A DNA stretch of 64,000 nt from Seonamhaeicola aphaedonensis (lineage in GTDB: Bacteria > Bacteroidota > Bacteroidia > Flavobacteriales > Flavobacteriaceae). The notes under the pieces were generated by a model. That model had not been told where the DNA came from. It was given only the letters and a program-made list of their open reading frames with translations, and did no database searches. Every line of letters begins with the position of its first letter. Positions within the stretch are counted from its first letter, which is position 1. Where the stretch lies: assembly GCF_003386195.1 (NCBI RefSeq), contig NZ_QRDX01000001.1:682001-746000 (forward strand), given 5' to 3'. This document shows, in pieces, positions 1 to 8,704 of this stretch. Position numbers and translations under genes: made by a program.

Positions 1-1403
1 AAATTAGATGTTGATGACCAGTTTATGGTTTTCAAATTTTTAGTAAGTACTTGCACTCTATCATTATTGTAGTCCTGAAATAAATTTTCAAGCACCATTC
101 CAAAATCTTCATCTAGATTAATGGATTCATTTTCTTTTGATATATCTCTTGTTTTATTGTAGATATGCTCTAAATCATCAAGAAAATCTTCTTCATTATT
201 AACATCACTTTGAAGTTTAGACATGACTTGATAAACATCATTAGCCACTTCATCATGTATTTTTTTTGAGATTCTCTTTTCTGTGTTATAAACTTGAAGA
301 AGCCGATCCTTTTTATGTTTGGTTTTTAAATAGAAATACAAAAACACCAACAGTAGCAACAAAGTAAGTCCGCTAAAAAAATACATAAGAGAAAGCCTCT
401 TTTGTTCTTCAATTTCAAGCTGACTTTCTTTAAACTTTTTTTCAGTTTCATTAATATTGTATTTAATCGCTGCATAATTATTTTCTCTAGTAATTCTTTG
501 CGACTCAATGGCATTACTAAGATCAATATACTCTTTAAATTCAAGGTTATCATACTGTTCCAATCCCAATTTCATAGCTTCCAATTTATACAACGGACTA
601 TTAATAGTATCTGCTATATATTTCACTCTACCAACATAATCCTGAACCTTACTTTTATTACCTAGACTATCGTAATAGAGAGCTAGATGTCTATAACTTG
701 AAAATAACCCTATTAAATCTTTTAGCCTTTCTCTTATTTTCAAAGCCATTTTCATGTTTAGTAAACCATTTGGGTCACCTATCATTGTCTGATAATACCC
801 TAGGTTATCAAAATAATTAGCCTTTATATTAGAATCTTTAACAGTCATCGCTTGGGAATAGAATGGCAAAAGCTGGTTAACAGCATTTTGAAAATGATCC
901 TGATCCGCCTCAAGATTGGCTATATTAGTAATAATGGCTATTTTATCTATTAAACTAGTATCTAACTCTAATGCTTTTTTATAAAAAAACATGGCATTGT
1001 TATAATCCTTTATCTTTCGGTAGAGCATGCCTAATTGATTGTTTAATCGCTTTTTGGGTTCCTTGACATTTGCATTGTCAAGCTGATTTAAAAGATTTAA
1101 AGCTTCTATTGTAGTAGCTTCACTTTCATAATAAAGCCCCATTTTAAACTGCCCTAAAGAGATCAACTCCAAGTTATAAGCAGCATTGATATAATCATTA
1201 TTCTCTAAAGCCTTCTTTGACGCCCTTTCAAAAAAATCAAATGCGCGAGCTGTTTTAGCAACATCCTTTATTTCGATAATGGATTGATAATATGTTGAAG
1301 TGCTATCTTGGATGTTTTGAGCTGTTAATGCAGCAAGCCTATTTAGTAACCCATTCATCAACAATAGGCATAAAAAAGGTAATGAAATTCTTAATGTTTT
1401 CAT
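1..1403 (-). CDS. TPR-containing sensor histidine kinase, C-terminus beyond window
   Basis: The frame stays open from ATG at 1403 to the window edge (467 residues seen). It begins with a hydrophobic signal-like segment, continues with helical tetratricopeptide-type repeats (about residues 40-300), then one membrane span (SLMYFFSGLTLLLLLVF, about 345-362) and a dimerisation segment with the phosphoacceptor motif RISKKIHDEVAND, His at residue 383. IHDEVAND is the HisKA_3 (NarX/LuxR-type) form, so a LuxR-type response regulator is the likely partner. The HATPase domain would lie to the left of the window. This layout, periplasmic TPR sensor plus HisKA_3 kinase, is common in Flavobacteriaceae. 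The ligand is unknown. Frame and H-box are read directly; pathway is inference. Confidence 0.85.
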   Translation of the reverse strand, partial: MKTLRISLPFLCLLLMNGLLNRLAALTAQNIQDSTSTYYQSIIEIKDVAKTARAFDFFERASKKALENNDYINAAYNLELISLGQFKMGLYYESEATTIEALNLLNQLDNANVKEPKKRLNNQLGMLYRKIKDYNNAMFFYKKALELDTSLIDKIAIITNIANLEADQDHFQNAVNQLLPFYSQAMTVKDSNIKANYFDNLGYYQTMIGDPNGLLNMKMALKIRERLKDLIGLFSSYRHLALYYDSLGNKSKVQDYVGRVKYIADTINSPLYKLEAMKLGLEQYDNLEFKEYIDLSNAIESQRITRENNYAAIKYNINETEKKFKESQLEIEEQKRLSLMYFFSGLTLLLLLVFLYFYLKTKHKKDRLLQVYNTEKRISKKIHDEVANDVYQVMSKLQSDVNNEEDFLDDLEHIYNKTRDISKENESINLDEDFGMVLENLFQDYNNDRVQVLTKNLKTINWSSTSN

Positions 1404-1900
1404 TCTTCTAATGTAAAACTAAAATTTAGATTAGTTTATAAATTTTCCTAGACTAAATGAAATGTAGGCAATTTTAAAAACAACCCTAAATTTTTAGAAT
1501 AATACTTTTCCCGTAAGATTTGAAAGCAAATTAAAAATCAGGAGGAAATTAAATAGACGTTATACCAAATTAACTATAACTAAGACTAACAAATCTATGG
1601 AACAGATAAACTCAAATAATTTCTATAAGGAATAAAATCTGTAACTAAAATTGTCAATTCCAAACGCATATTTATTATCCATAAAAAAGGTAAAACTTTA
1701 AAAAGTATAAGCTGTCAAGATAAAGGATACAAATAAGGCTTTTCCTTTAGATGAGAATAGAACCATACAAAAGATGAATAAAAAAGATACAAAGCATGTA
1801 TAACATCTGAAAGATAGGTCATGTTATCTAATAATCAGGATAATATTCAATTCTAAAAAGAATTATCACTTATCTTTATTTGCTTTCAAAATTCAAAACT
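1404..1900. other. AT-rich intergenic region between divergent genes
   Basis: No convincing reading frame on either strand. It separates the minus-strand kinase from the plus-strand T9SS gene, so it should hold both promoters. A TAnnTTTG match lies on the minus strand at 1590-1597 (TAGATTTG), about 190 bases before the kinase start; nothing stronger was seen for either gene. Confidence 0.4.
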
Positions 1901-2434
1901 ATGATAAGACTAGGTGTTCAATTATTATTAGAGAGACATAAATTTATGACAAGGCTTTTCAATGTATTAGTCATTATTTTGCTGTTGTCATCATACAGTT
2001 ACTCACAAACAATCATAAGACAAAGTATATCAAGTTATGGGACGACCTCCACCGGAGATGCCCATTATTACGCTCAAACCATAGGGCAAAGCTACAATAC
2101 CCAAAGCTCCAAAAACACTAAAGTGATGCAAGGTTTTTTGCAACCAGTAAGTTTAAAAATTGAAAAAGTGACTCAAAGTAACGTAGAAGAGTTGGAGCTT
2201 AAAATATTTCCAAATCCTTCACAGTATAGTGTGACCCTCAAAAGTTCAGATGCAATAAAAGATGCTATTATTCTTGTTTCTGATGTTCATGGACATATAA
2301 TTTACAATCAAAGAATTCAAAGCCTGGAAGTTCATAACATTAACTGTAGTTCATGGTCCACAGGAATATATCTTTTGAAAGTTCAAGATGATAACAATAA
2401 ACAATTGGTCAGTAAATTAATAATTTCTAAATAA
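1901..2434 (+). CDS. Secreted protein with T9SS C-terminal sorting domain
   Basis: A small secreted protein. The signal peptide is MTRLFNVLVIILLLSSYSYSQ, so the functional start may be the internal ATG at 1946; ATG 1901 is the next one upstream and a TTG at 1880 is also in frame. A short region of about 60 residues (TIRQSISSYG..., similar to what precedes sorting domains in other flavobacterial proteins) is followed by a type A sorting domain: LKIFPNPSQYSVTLKSS, a beta-rich core and SWSTGIYLLKVQDDNNKQLVSKLIISK-type end. Such domains direct passage through the type IX secretion system and attachment to the cell surface. It is first of three co-directional genes with short gaps. The cargo part is too short to assign a function. 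Confidence 0.8.
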   Translation: MIRLGVQLLLERHKFMTRLFNVLVIILLLSSYSYSQTIIRQSISSYGTTSTGDAHYYAQTIGQSYNTQSSKNTKVMQGFLQPVSLKIEKVTQSNVEELELKIFPNPSQYSVTLKSSDAIKDAIILVSDVHGHIIYNQRIQSLEVHNINCSSWSTGIYLLKVQDDNNKQLVSKLIISK

Positions 2435-2442
2435 GCAACAAT

Positions 2443-3066
2443 ATGAAAAGAATTATACTTGCCCTAACAGTAACTTGTATATCGCTTTCAAGTATTGCAC
2501 AAGAATCAAGTTTTACCATAGAGGCGTCTCAATTAACAAGTACCTTTAAATTTGTTGATAGCGATAACAACAAACTAAATTCAGATTATCAATCGATATT
2601 TACAGGAGCTTATGGTATTGGGTACCGCAATATATTTGACAATAACATCATGTTGAAAGCAGGTTTGGGTAAGCGCAATAGTGGTGCTAACTATGTCTAT
2701 GATAATACCAATTACTCATGGCGTTTAGAATATGCAGAGCTAAAAGTTGGAGGAGGTTATAGATTAGAACGACGCGTGTTCAGCCCTTATGCCGTTATTA
2801 ATGCCTATTATGGTCATTTATTGCGTGGCACTCAGGTTTTAAACAACGAGGAGTTTAATATTACAGAGTCTAGTATACTTGAGAAATCAGATTTTGGTTT
2901 GATTGGAAATATTGGAGTCAACTTTAAAATTTCTAGTTTCATATCGGCCTACGCAGAGGGGCTTTATCTCTTTGGGCTGAGTAACATTGAAAAAGATTCT
3001 GGTCAGACGACTGCTAATAGAAGCCTCGGGATTACATTGGGTCTTGCTTTTAATTTAAAAGAATAG
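2443..3066 (+). CDS. Outer-membrane beta-barrel protein
   Basis: A 207-residue protein with a clear signal peptide (MKRIILALTVTCISLSSIAQ). The rest alternates polar and aromatic residues in short strands (YGIGYRNIF, LEYAELKVGGGYRLE, LGITLGLAFNL) and ends in a hydrophobic strand, as in small OmpA/OmpX-like 8-strand porin-type barrels. It starts 8 bases after the T9SS-sorted protein and is followed closely by a secreted repeat protein, which suggests one transcription unit. No enzymatic motif. Barrel call rests on residue pattern and length, so the family is not fixed. Confidence 0.7.
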   Translation: MKRIILALTVTCISLSSIAQESSFTIEASQLTSTFKFVDSDNNKLNSDYQSIFTGAYGIGYRNIFDNNIMLKAGLGKRNSGANYVYDNTNYSWRLEYAELKVGGGYRLERRVFSPYAVINAYYGHLLRGTQVLNNEEFNITESSILEKSDFGLIGNIGVNFKISSFISAYAEGLYLFGLSNIEKDSGQTTANRSLGITLGLAFNLKE

Positions 3067-3089
3067 TACTAACCATTAATTTGATTGTC

Positions 3090-4478
3090 ATGAAAAAATT
3101 TAAATATATATTATTTACTGTAGTTTTTAGTATTGCTGTTAACGTGGTTTCAGCACAGCGCATCGGAAACCTAGACGGCATTAATTATCAAGCGGTTGCA
3201 CTTAATGATGAAACTCAGGAAATTGTTGGCCTTGACATAGAGGCAAAGCCATTGTATAATAGGGAAATTGGGGTCAGATTTACAATTACAAAAGGACTTG
3301 ATGGTGAGGTTCAATGGGAAGAAACCCATGTAACAACAACAGATGCCTACGGTCTGTTTAGCTTGGTGATTGGGAAAGGCACGGTGTCAAGCACAACCTA
3401 TTCAAGGTTACTGGATATGCCATGGATTGAAGCAGACCAGTTCTTGAAGGTTGAAATATCAACCAAAAATGATGGTAGCTACAAAACTGTGAGCAATCAA
3501 AAGTTTATGGCAGTGCCTTATGCTTTTTATACAGATGATATTGCTGATGATGCTATTACCACAGAAAAAATACTCAATGAAGAGATTCTTGCAGAAGATA
3601 TTGCAGAGGGTGCCGTTGAGACCTCCGAGATTTTAAATGAAACCATTTTAGCCGAAGATATCGCTGAAGGAGCTGTAGAAACCTCTGAAATTTTGAATGA
3701 AACCATTTTAGCCGAAGATATCGCTGAGGGCGCCGTTGAAACCTCCGAGATTTTAAATGAAACCATTTTAGCCGAAGATATCGCTGAAGGAGCCATTGAA
3801 ACATCTGAGATTCTGAATGAAACTATTTTAGCCGAAGATATCGCCGAGGGTGCTGTTACAACATCCGAAATTTTAAATGAAACCATTTTAGCCGAAGATA
3901 TCGCTGAAGGAGCCGTTACAACGTCTGAGATTTTAAACGAAACCATTCTGAATGAAGATATTGCAAATAATACAATAAACCTAACAACCAAGGTTACAGA
4001 TATTTTGCCATTGGAAAATGGAGGTACAGGTCTCGATGCATCAGCAGTTGCTGATGGTGAAATTTTAATTGGAGATAGCACCACTAATGAATTCAATTTA
4101 ACAACCCTTACTGCCGGGACAGGTATTGTTATTGAAAATACCCCAGGTAATATCACCATAATCTCACCTCCAGTTTCAACGAGCGCAGATGGCTCTTTTA
4201 ATATTCCCGTTGGAAGTAATGGTACTATTGCACCTAATTCTGCCTGGTATTCACCAAATAGTTTAAAGGTCGATCCTCCGGTTGATAAACCCTTTGAAAT
4301 GGGAGATATTTTCCTGGCCTCTGCCGATGTTGATCTACAGGGATGTATATTATCGGTTTATCTACAAAGTATTGATGGTAACGGACAAGCGAATGTTCAG
4401 GTAATTTTATTTAACCCGAGAAACATTCCAGTAACCTTACAAACACCTGTAACATTTAAATTCTTACTTGTGAAGTAA
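3090..4478 (+). CDS. Secreted repeat protein (tail-fibre-like stalk)
   Basis: ATG at 3090 begins a typical signal peptide (MKKFKYILFTVVFSIAVNVVSAQ). Residues about 25-150 form a domain often found at the start of Bacteroidota surface proteins (GINYQAVALND, YGLFSLVIG, VPYAFYTDD). Then come near-identical 20-residue repeats of the form ILAEDIAEGAVETSEILNET, six well-kept copies with degenerate ones at both ends, encoded by a 60-bp tandem repeat. A linker of the type LPLENGGTGLDA, as found in phage tail-fibre and trimeric stalk proteins, leads to a C-terminal beta domain. It probably makes an extended surface stalk, perhaps trimeric. No T9SS tail seen. Copy number may vary between strains. Confidence 0.75.
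   Translation: MKKFKYILFTVVFSIAVNVVSAQRIGNLDGINYQAVALNDETQEIVGLDIEAKPLYNREIGVRFTITKGLDGEVQWEETHVTTTDAYGLFSLVIGKGTVSSTTYSRLLDMPWIEADQFLKVEISTKNDGSYKTVSNQKFMAVPYAFYTDDIADDAITTEKILNEEILAEDIAEGAVETSEILNETILAEDIAEGAVETSEILNETILAEDIAEGAVETSEILNETILAEDIAEGAIETSEILNETILAEDIAEGAVTTSEILNETILAEDIAEGAVTTSEILNETILNEDIANNTINLTTKVTDILPLENGGTGLDASAVADGEILIGDSTTNEFNLTTLTAGTGIVIENTPGNITIISPPVSTSADGSFNIPVGSNGTIAPNSAWYSPNSLKVDPPVDKPFEMGDIFLASADVDLQGCILSVYLQSIDGNGQANVQVILFNPRNIPVTLQTPVTFKFLLVK
3541..3966 (+). repeat. 60-bp in-frame tandem repeat
   Basis: Seven consecutive 60-base units: six strong copies from about 3585 to 3960 and one degenerate unit before. The core aaccattttagccgaagat recurs exactly. Differences between units are mostly third-position or conservative (GAVETS, GAIETS, GAVTTS), so the array seems to be under protein-level selection. 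Confidence 0.9.
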
Positions 4479-4506
4479 AAAATTTATTTAATTATAACCT
4501 AAAATT

Positions 4507-4543
4507 AGAGGCTATTTCATAGGGTAAATAGTCTCTTTTTTTT
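4507..4543 (+). terminator. Rho-independent terminator after the three-gene set
   Basis: Stem AGAGGCTATTT (4507-4517) pairs with AAATAGTCTCT (4526-4536), with one G-U pair, an 8-base loop and a run of eight T. It lies 29 bases after the stop of the repeat protein. Confidence 0.85.
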
Positions 4544-5277
4544 AGTAGGGTCTTGGGTTATGAAAATTGTTGAGCGTACATTTTAATATTAAATTGTATA
4601 TAAAACTTCAAAATTAATTACATAAAGTAGTTAATCTTTAAACATAAAGTGTGTTAATTTTATAGCTACAGATGAACCAAAATCTGAATTTATTTATGGG
4701 ATTGAATTAAATCTTTTTATAATTTAAAAGACAGGTGAGTTGATTATTTTTGAATAATTATAGGTTGGAGTAACTCAAATTGATCAAATAGATTTTGAAA
4801 TTGTTAGTAGATTAAAAAAATACAAATCAGAACTAAAATTTGAGATATCAATAAATTTAATTTGTACTTGTAATGGCCATAATTTTATTCTTATGTATTG
4901 GTATTATAGATGTTGTTTGCTAAAACAAATAATCCCCTCTAATACCAATACATAAGAATAAAGTTCCTTCAATTCGAAGAATTGGGAGGGCTTGTATGTC
5001 GGCTTTAGGAAGGCCTTAAGAAGCTGGCTGATGTTAAGAGGGTTCCCAACGGTTTAATTTAGTAAGATAAACTGATATCCATCATTTTCTTTTTAACCTG
5101 ATAGCACTACATTAGTATAGATTAGAACCTTGCTTGCAGAGTTCTATACAGGTCCGGATTTATGCTTCACCAATTATTTTGGACATCAATCCTGTTGGTA
5201 TATAATAATTTTAGAAAAATTCTAAAACAATACTGTAATGGAAATTATAATTTACATTTTAAACACCATATATTTAA
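4544..5277. other. Gene-poor region with decayed coding remnant and inverted repeat
   Basis: No intact gene of useful size. Around 4668-4860 short stretches read like protein when frames are switched (ATDEPKSEFIYGIELNLF, then QIDQIDFEIVSRLKKYKSEL), each cut by stops, as in a small decayed gene. A perfect 23-bp inverted repeat sits at 4884-4962. A short hairpin (TTTTAGAA-AAA-TTCTAAAA) at 5209-5227 lies 50 bases before the next gene and could be part of its control region. The segment at 4965-5060 is richer in G+C than its surroundings, but I could not assign it. Confidence 0.45.
4884..4962. repeat. Perfect 23-bp inverted repeat
   Basis: Arms 4884-4906 and 4940-4962 (TTTATTCTTATGTATTGG... and its exact complement) flank a 33-base loop. 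There is no T-run directly after the right arm, so it is not a standard terminator. It could be the two ends of a small lost element, a protein-binding site or a structured RNA. Confidence 0.8.
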
Positions 5278-6879
5278 ATGACAAAGGTGACTAAACATCT
5301 CATTTCAGCGGTTACACTGCTGTTGTGCATTGGGTTTGTAATTTTCTCATGTGCAAAATTGTATATCAAACAGGATTTCAGACAGATCTATAGAGGGTTT
5401 AACGATTCCATTCATAAAAATTTATATAAAGAGGCCTTTTTTAAAGTACATCTTAAAAATGGTGATGTGAGTCTGTTGAGTGACTGGAGCCTAAATGCTG
5501 AGAGAGATTCGATATTAGGGAATGGAAAGTTGTTTGATTTTAACAGGAATGAACTCAAAGAGGGCCCTCTGGTCCATAATATTGACGATATAGCCATTAT
5601 TGAAACCAATCAGCTAGAAGCCATAAAATCTACGGACAAAGATAAAATTTCAACACTTGCTGTGCTTACGGGAGTAAACCTAATACTTGATGTCGCTTGC
5701 ATTGCCAATCCAAAGGCTTGTTTTGGTTCCTGTCCGACGTTTTATACAGCAAATAGCAATTCTGTTCATGATGCAAAGGCAGAGAGCTTTTCCAGTGCCA
5801 TATCGCCCGCATTGGAAAAAATGGACATGGACGCCCTTAATACACAAACTGGTGGAGGTGAATTTTTCCTAACTATGAAAAATGAAGCCTTCGAAACCCA
5901 TATGTTAAATGAATTGGTGCTAACGGCTATACCTAAGAAAAGCCATGAATTTGTTTTTCATGATCGAAGGTATAAATTTTACAAATCCGATTATACCATA
6001 ACCCCCAGCAGCGCCACAGTTGATGGGACAGATATATTGTGTGACATTTCCAGAATGGATGACCGTGAATTTTTCTCCTATACAGATAAAGATGATCTCA
6101 CAAAAAAAGAAACTATCTATTTGAATTTCGTAGGTATTCAGGATCAACAACAAGGCTTAGTTATTAATTTCAGGCAAAGCTTATTAACTACTTTTTTACT
6201 CTATAATGGATTATCATACATGGGCGATGAGGTAGGAGATTATTTCACTAAAATTGAAACTAATACAACAGTGAAAAATCGATTGAGCAATCCTTTTAAA
6301 TTATTGGGCAACATACAATTGTTTGTATGGGATCATAATAAAGATAAATGGGTATTCTTCGATGCAATCTATGAAACCGGACCCATTTCAAAAAACCTGA
6401 TCATTGCACCCATACCAAAAACATTAGCACATAACCAAGAAGTAAAAATAAAAATAGAACTTACCAAAGGCTTATGGCGTCTAGATTATTTGGGTCTCTC
6501 TGCCATTAGAGAAGTGTCAGATGTAACAAAAATACGACCATCTGAAGTTATGGAGATTCAAGGAGTATCCGGCGGGTTACAGCGTGTCCTCAGTGATGAT
6601 GAGAACTATCTGGTCTCTTTTCCAGGTAATGAATTTGTGTTCAGATTTGAATTGCCTGAACTAAGGCATCAAGATGCCTATGAACTGTTCCTGTCCAGTA
6701 AAGGGTATTATTTAGAATGGATCAGGGCGAACTGGCTTATGGATAAGAATACCTCTAAATTGGAGAAGATGCTTTCCAATGATCCCGGTACCTGGAAGTT
6801 ACTGGCAAAAGAATATAAAGTGGTAGAACACCAAATGGAACGCGTGTTCTGGAACTCAAAATACGGTGATATTCAATAA
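5278..6879 (+). CDS. Predicted lipoprotein of unknown function, 533 residues
   Basis: The N-terminus is hydrophobic and ends in a lipobox-like IFSC (Cys about residue 28), so it is probably a lipoprotein. A second hydrophobic patch (STLAVLTGVNLILDVACI) is followed by a conserved-looking cysteine motif CFGSCPTFYT near residue 150, where the two Cys may form a disulphide. The remainder is soluble, mixed alpha/beta, with no catalytic motif I recognise. It is followed after 2 bases by a second lipoprotein, so the two probably work together at the outer membrane. I cannot name the family. The ATG at 5278 is supported by the signal sequence right after it. Confidence 0.7.
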   Translation: MTKVTKHLISAVTLLLCIGFVIFSCAKLYIKQDFRQIYRGFNDSIHKNLYKEAFFKVHLKNGDVSLLSDWSLNAERDSILGNGKLFDFNRNELKEGPLVHNIDDIAIIETNQLEAIKSTDKDKISTLAVLTGVNLILDVACIANPKACFGSCPTFYTANSNSVHDAKAESFSSAISPALEKMDMDALNTQTGGGEFFLTMKNEAFETHMLNELVLTAIPKKSHEFVFHDRRYKFYKSDYTITPSSATVDGTDILCDISRMDDREFFSYTDKDDLTKKETIYLNFVGIQDQQQGLVINFRQSLLTTFLLYNGLSYMGDEVGDYFTKIETNTTVKNRLSNPFKLLGNIQLFVWDHNKDKWVFFDAIYETGPISKNLIIAPIPKTLAHNQEVKIKIELTKGLWRLDYLGLSAIREVSDVTKIRPSEVMEIQGVSGGLQRVLSDDENYLVSFPGNEFVFRFELPELRHQDAYELFLSSKGYYLEWIRANWLMDKNTSKLEKMLSNDPGTWKLLAKEYKVVEHQMERVFWNSKYGDIQ

Positions 6880-6881
6880 TT

Positions 6882-7391
6882 ATGAAAAGCACCTTTAACA
6901 TACTCGTCGTATTGATATGCTTCATCCAGGGATGCAGTTCTCCTAAATATTTGTCCACGCCAAAGGATTTCCAAAATAATGTCAAGGGGCTTTATTTTAA
7001 ATGCCATTATGAAAAAAACTACGCAAAAATTATCGGCGAAATCATTGAAGTTAGTGATAGCCGTATCAAACTATTGCCTGTAGAAAAAGGGGCAAAAATG
7101 ATTAGCATAGATAGAAATGCTATTGAAGAGGCTGAAATTATGATATCACTATCTGTAGACAATCCAAAGAAAATCGATACTTGGGCCAGTTTGCTAAATG
7201 CAACTTCAATTGGGCATGGGTTCTGGGGGGTAATTACCCTTCCGGTCAATATTGGGGTCTCAGCAGGGATCAATTCAAAAAATGTGTACTGGATGAAATA
7301 CCCCGAACACATCAAATGGGATCAACTTCATAAGTATGCAAGATTCCCCCAGGGTATTCCTAAAGCTATAGATGAAACCCTTATTCAATAA
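6882..7391 (+). CDS. Small predicted lipoprotein, unknown function
   Basis: 169 residues. Signal peptide with lipobox IQGC (MKSTFNILVVLICFIQGCSS). The middle (IIGEIIEVSDSRIKLLPVEKG) has the look of a small beta-barrel or Sm-like strand set. A hydrophobic glycine-rich segment follows (SIGHGFWGVITLPVNIGVSAGI), then an aromatic C-terminal tail with KYARFPQGIP, a tail type I associate with uncharacterised flavobacterial lipoproteins. It lies 2 bases after the 533-residue lipoprotein gene, so co-expression is likely. Function unknown. Confidence 0.7.
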   Translation: MKSTFNILVVLICFIQGCSSPKYLSTPKDFQNNVKGLYFKCHYEKNYAKIIGEIIEVSDSRIKLLPVEKGAKMISIDRNAIEEAEIMISLSVDNPKKIDTWASLLNATSIGHGFWGVITLPVNIGVSAGINSKNVYWMKYPEHIKWDQLHKYARFPQGIPKAIDETLIQ

Positions 7392-7743
7392 ACAAACAAG
7401 TATACCAATTAATAAGTTAAAAATATTTATCCTTGTTGACGGATGGCCAATGTATGTTAAGAAAACCTAGTCCTCTTTCTTTTCGAAATCTGATGGATTA
7501 AATATGGCCTATAGAAAGCTTTTAATTCTGTCTATCTTCTTTAAGTATCAAATACAAATAAATACGAGGAACTAAAAATCTAAGGATATTTAATCTTAAC
7601 CTTTAAACATTTTGGACGAAATATGAACTAGGTATAAAACAAAAAGCCTCAATGAATTAATCTTCTATTTTTAATGTTTTTATTTTGAGGAAAAAAAGGA
7701 AAAATCTTCCAATCATACACAAATTGTACATTTTACAAATGCA

Positions 7744-7784
7744 AAAATCCGCAAAAGCTATATGTTTAGCTAATTACGGATTTT
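7744..7784 (-). terminator. Hairpin after tRNA remnant
   Basis: Outer stem AAAATCCG/CGGATTTT and inner stem AGCTA/TAGCT, followed on the minus strand by TTTTTGC. It sits just where the terminator of a minus-strand tRNA would be, and seems to have survived the loss of the tRNA's 5' half. Confidence 0.6.
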
Positions 7785-7791
7785 ATCTGTA

Positions 7792-7839
7792 CTCAAGGTG
7801 GAAATCGAACCAGTGACCTTCGGGTTATGAGCTCTGCGT
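7792..7839 (-). pseudogene. 3' half of a tRNA (CAT anticodon loop onward)
   Basis: On the minus strand the sequence CTCATAACCCGAAGGTCACT then GGTTCGATTTCCACC reads as anticodon loop CTCATAA, 3' anticodon strand, variable loop and T-loop TTCGATT. The 5' side of the anticodon stem does not pair (GCAGAG against CCCGA), and no D-arm is present upstream. The last 22 bases resemble the 3' end of the tRNA-Leu at 26752 (one mismatch). So it is a broken, perhaps chimeric, tRNA, cut at the anticodon loop. Confidence 0.65.
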
Positions 7840-8074
7840 CCTTATTTTTTTAACCTCATTTACTGGGCTTATAAGCCCTTGTTTTATAAAACTCATTTTG
7901 CTAAACACTGGATTCTTTTAGAAAATGTATTTCTACGAATTACCAAAACTATTTACCATTAATTTACAGATTAGGATTTCTATTGTAGAAATATATACTC
8001 TAATTTGATGGACTATCTAACAGATAGAACTTAAAATTCATTGAATGATAAACATCTCCATTTTTCACACATAA

Positions 8075-8704
8075 TTAACTACTCGCCAAAGCAAGACCAT
8101 CAGTAGCTGATGCATCTTTTGGTTTGTTGAGTAATACTTTTTGAAACAAATCTTTTGCTTCCTTTTTATTTCCAAGCTTAAGCTTTGTCCATGCATAGAT
8201 TAACAAGCCATCGTAATCAAATGGGTACAAATCTACAATTTGTTTAAAGTAGGTTATTGCCTTGTCATATTGCAAGCGGTTATAATAAATGGTACCCAAA
8301 TAATACATGGCTTTTGTATTATGAGGTGAGTTTTCTAAAATTTGGTTGTATACCGCTATAACCTCATCCCAACGTCCTAAAGCAGTTAAAGGGAAAATAT
8401 AGCCAAATTTAGGCTCATCTGCATAAGGCATCAGTTCCATAGATTTTTGATAAAATGCTATAGATTCGTTAAAACTGCCTGCCATATAATTTAGCCAACC
8501 TAAGCGTAAATTAATTTCATAAGTATCTTCTTGGTATACCGTTTTTAGTTCGTTGATGGCTAATTGAAAGTCACCATTGCCTTCTAAGGTATAACTCTTT
8601 CTAAAGGCGTCATGTAGTTCTGTAAAATTCTGCTGAGCAAATATATAAGACGTTCCAAAAAAGGTAAATATACCAATGACTATTGTTTTTCCTAAAGTAC
8701 CCAT
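8075..8704 (-). CDS. Secreted TPR protein, last gene of the PqqD/ATP-grasp operon
   Basis: 209 residues with a signal peptide (to about residue 24, SYIFAQ). Almost the whole mature part is built of tetratricopeptide repeats: INLRLGWLNYMAGSFNESIAFYQKS, AMYYLGTIYYNRLQYDKAITYF and LLIYAWTKLKLGNKKEAKDLF are good TPR helical pairs. TPRs bind peptides or other proteins; here in the periplasm. The start overlaps the end of the outer-membrane protein gene by 13 bases, so the two are translationally linked and probably form one complex. No enzymatic motif. Confidence 0.8.
   Translation of the reverse strand: MGTLGKTIVIGIFTFFGTSYIFAQQNFTELHDAFRKSYTLEGNGDFQLAINELKTVYQEDTYEINLRLGWLNYMAGSFNESIAFYQKSMELMPYADEPKFGYIFPLTALGRWDEVIAVYNQILENSPHNTKAMYYLGTIYYNRLQYDKAITYFKQIVDLYPFDYDGLLIYAWTKLKLGNKKEAKDLFQKVLLNKPKDASATDGLALASS

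Larger units (their letters stand above)
7392..8074. other. Intergenic region with tRNA remnant
   Basis: No supported protein gene. It holds the 3' half of a tRNA-like sequence on the minus strand (7792-7839) and a hairpin downstream of it (7744-7784). The rest (7392-7740 and 7850-8070) is AT-rich without recognisable structure. Confidence 0.5.

Noticed and set aside
402-665. Plus-strand frame inside the histidine kinase
   Set aside because: It lies antisense to a well-supported frame with a membrane span and H-box; codon content is Phe/Leu-rich and not protein-like.
3541-3966. CRISPR array
   Set aside because: The repeats are directly adjacent with no unique spacers and encode a protein repeat.
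3527-4159. Long minus-strand frame opposite the tandem repeat
   Set aside because: Repeated 60-bp units are in frame on both strands, so this is a shadow; the plus-strand frame has a signal peptide and protein-like domains.
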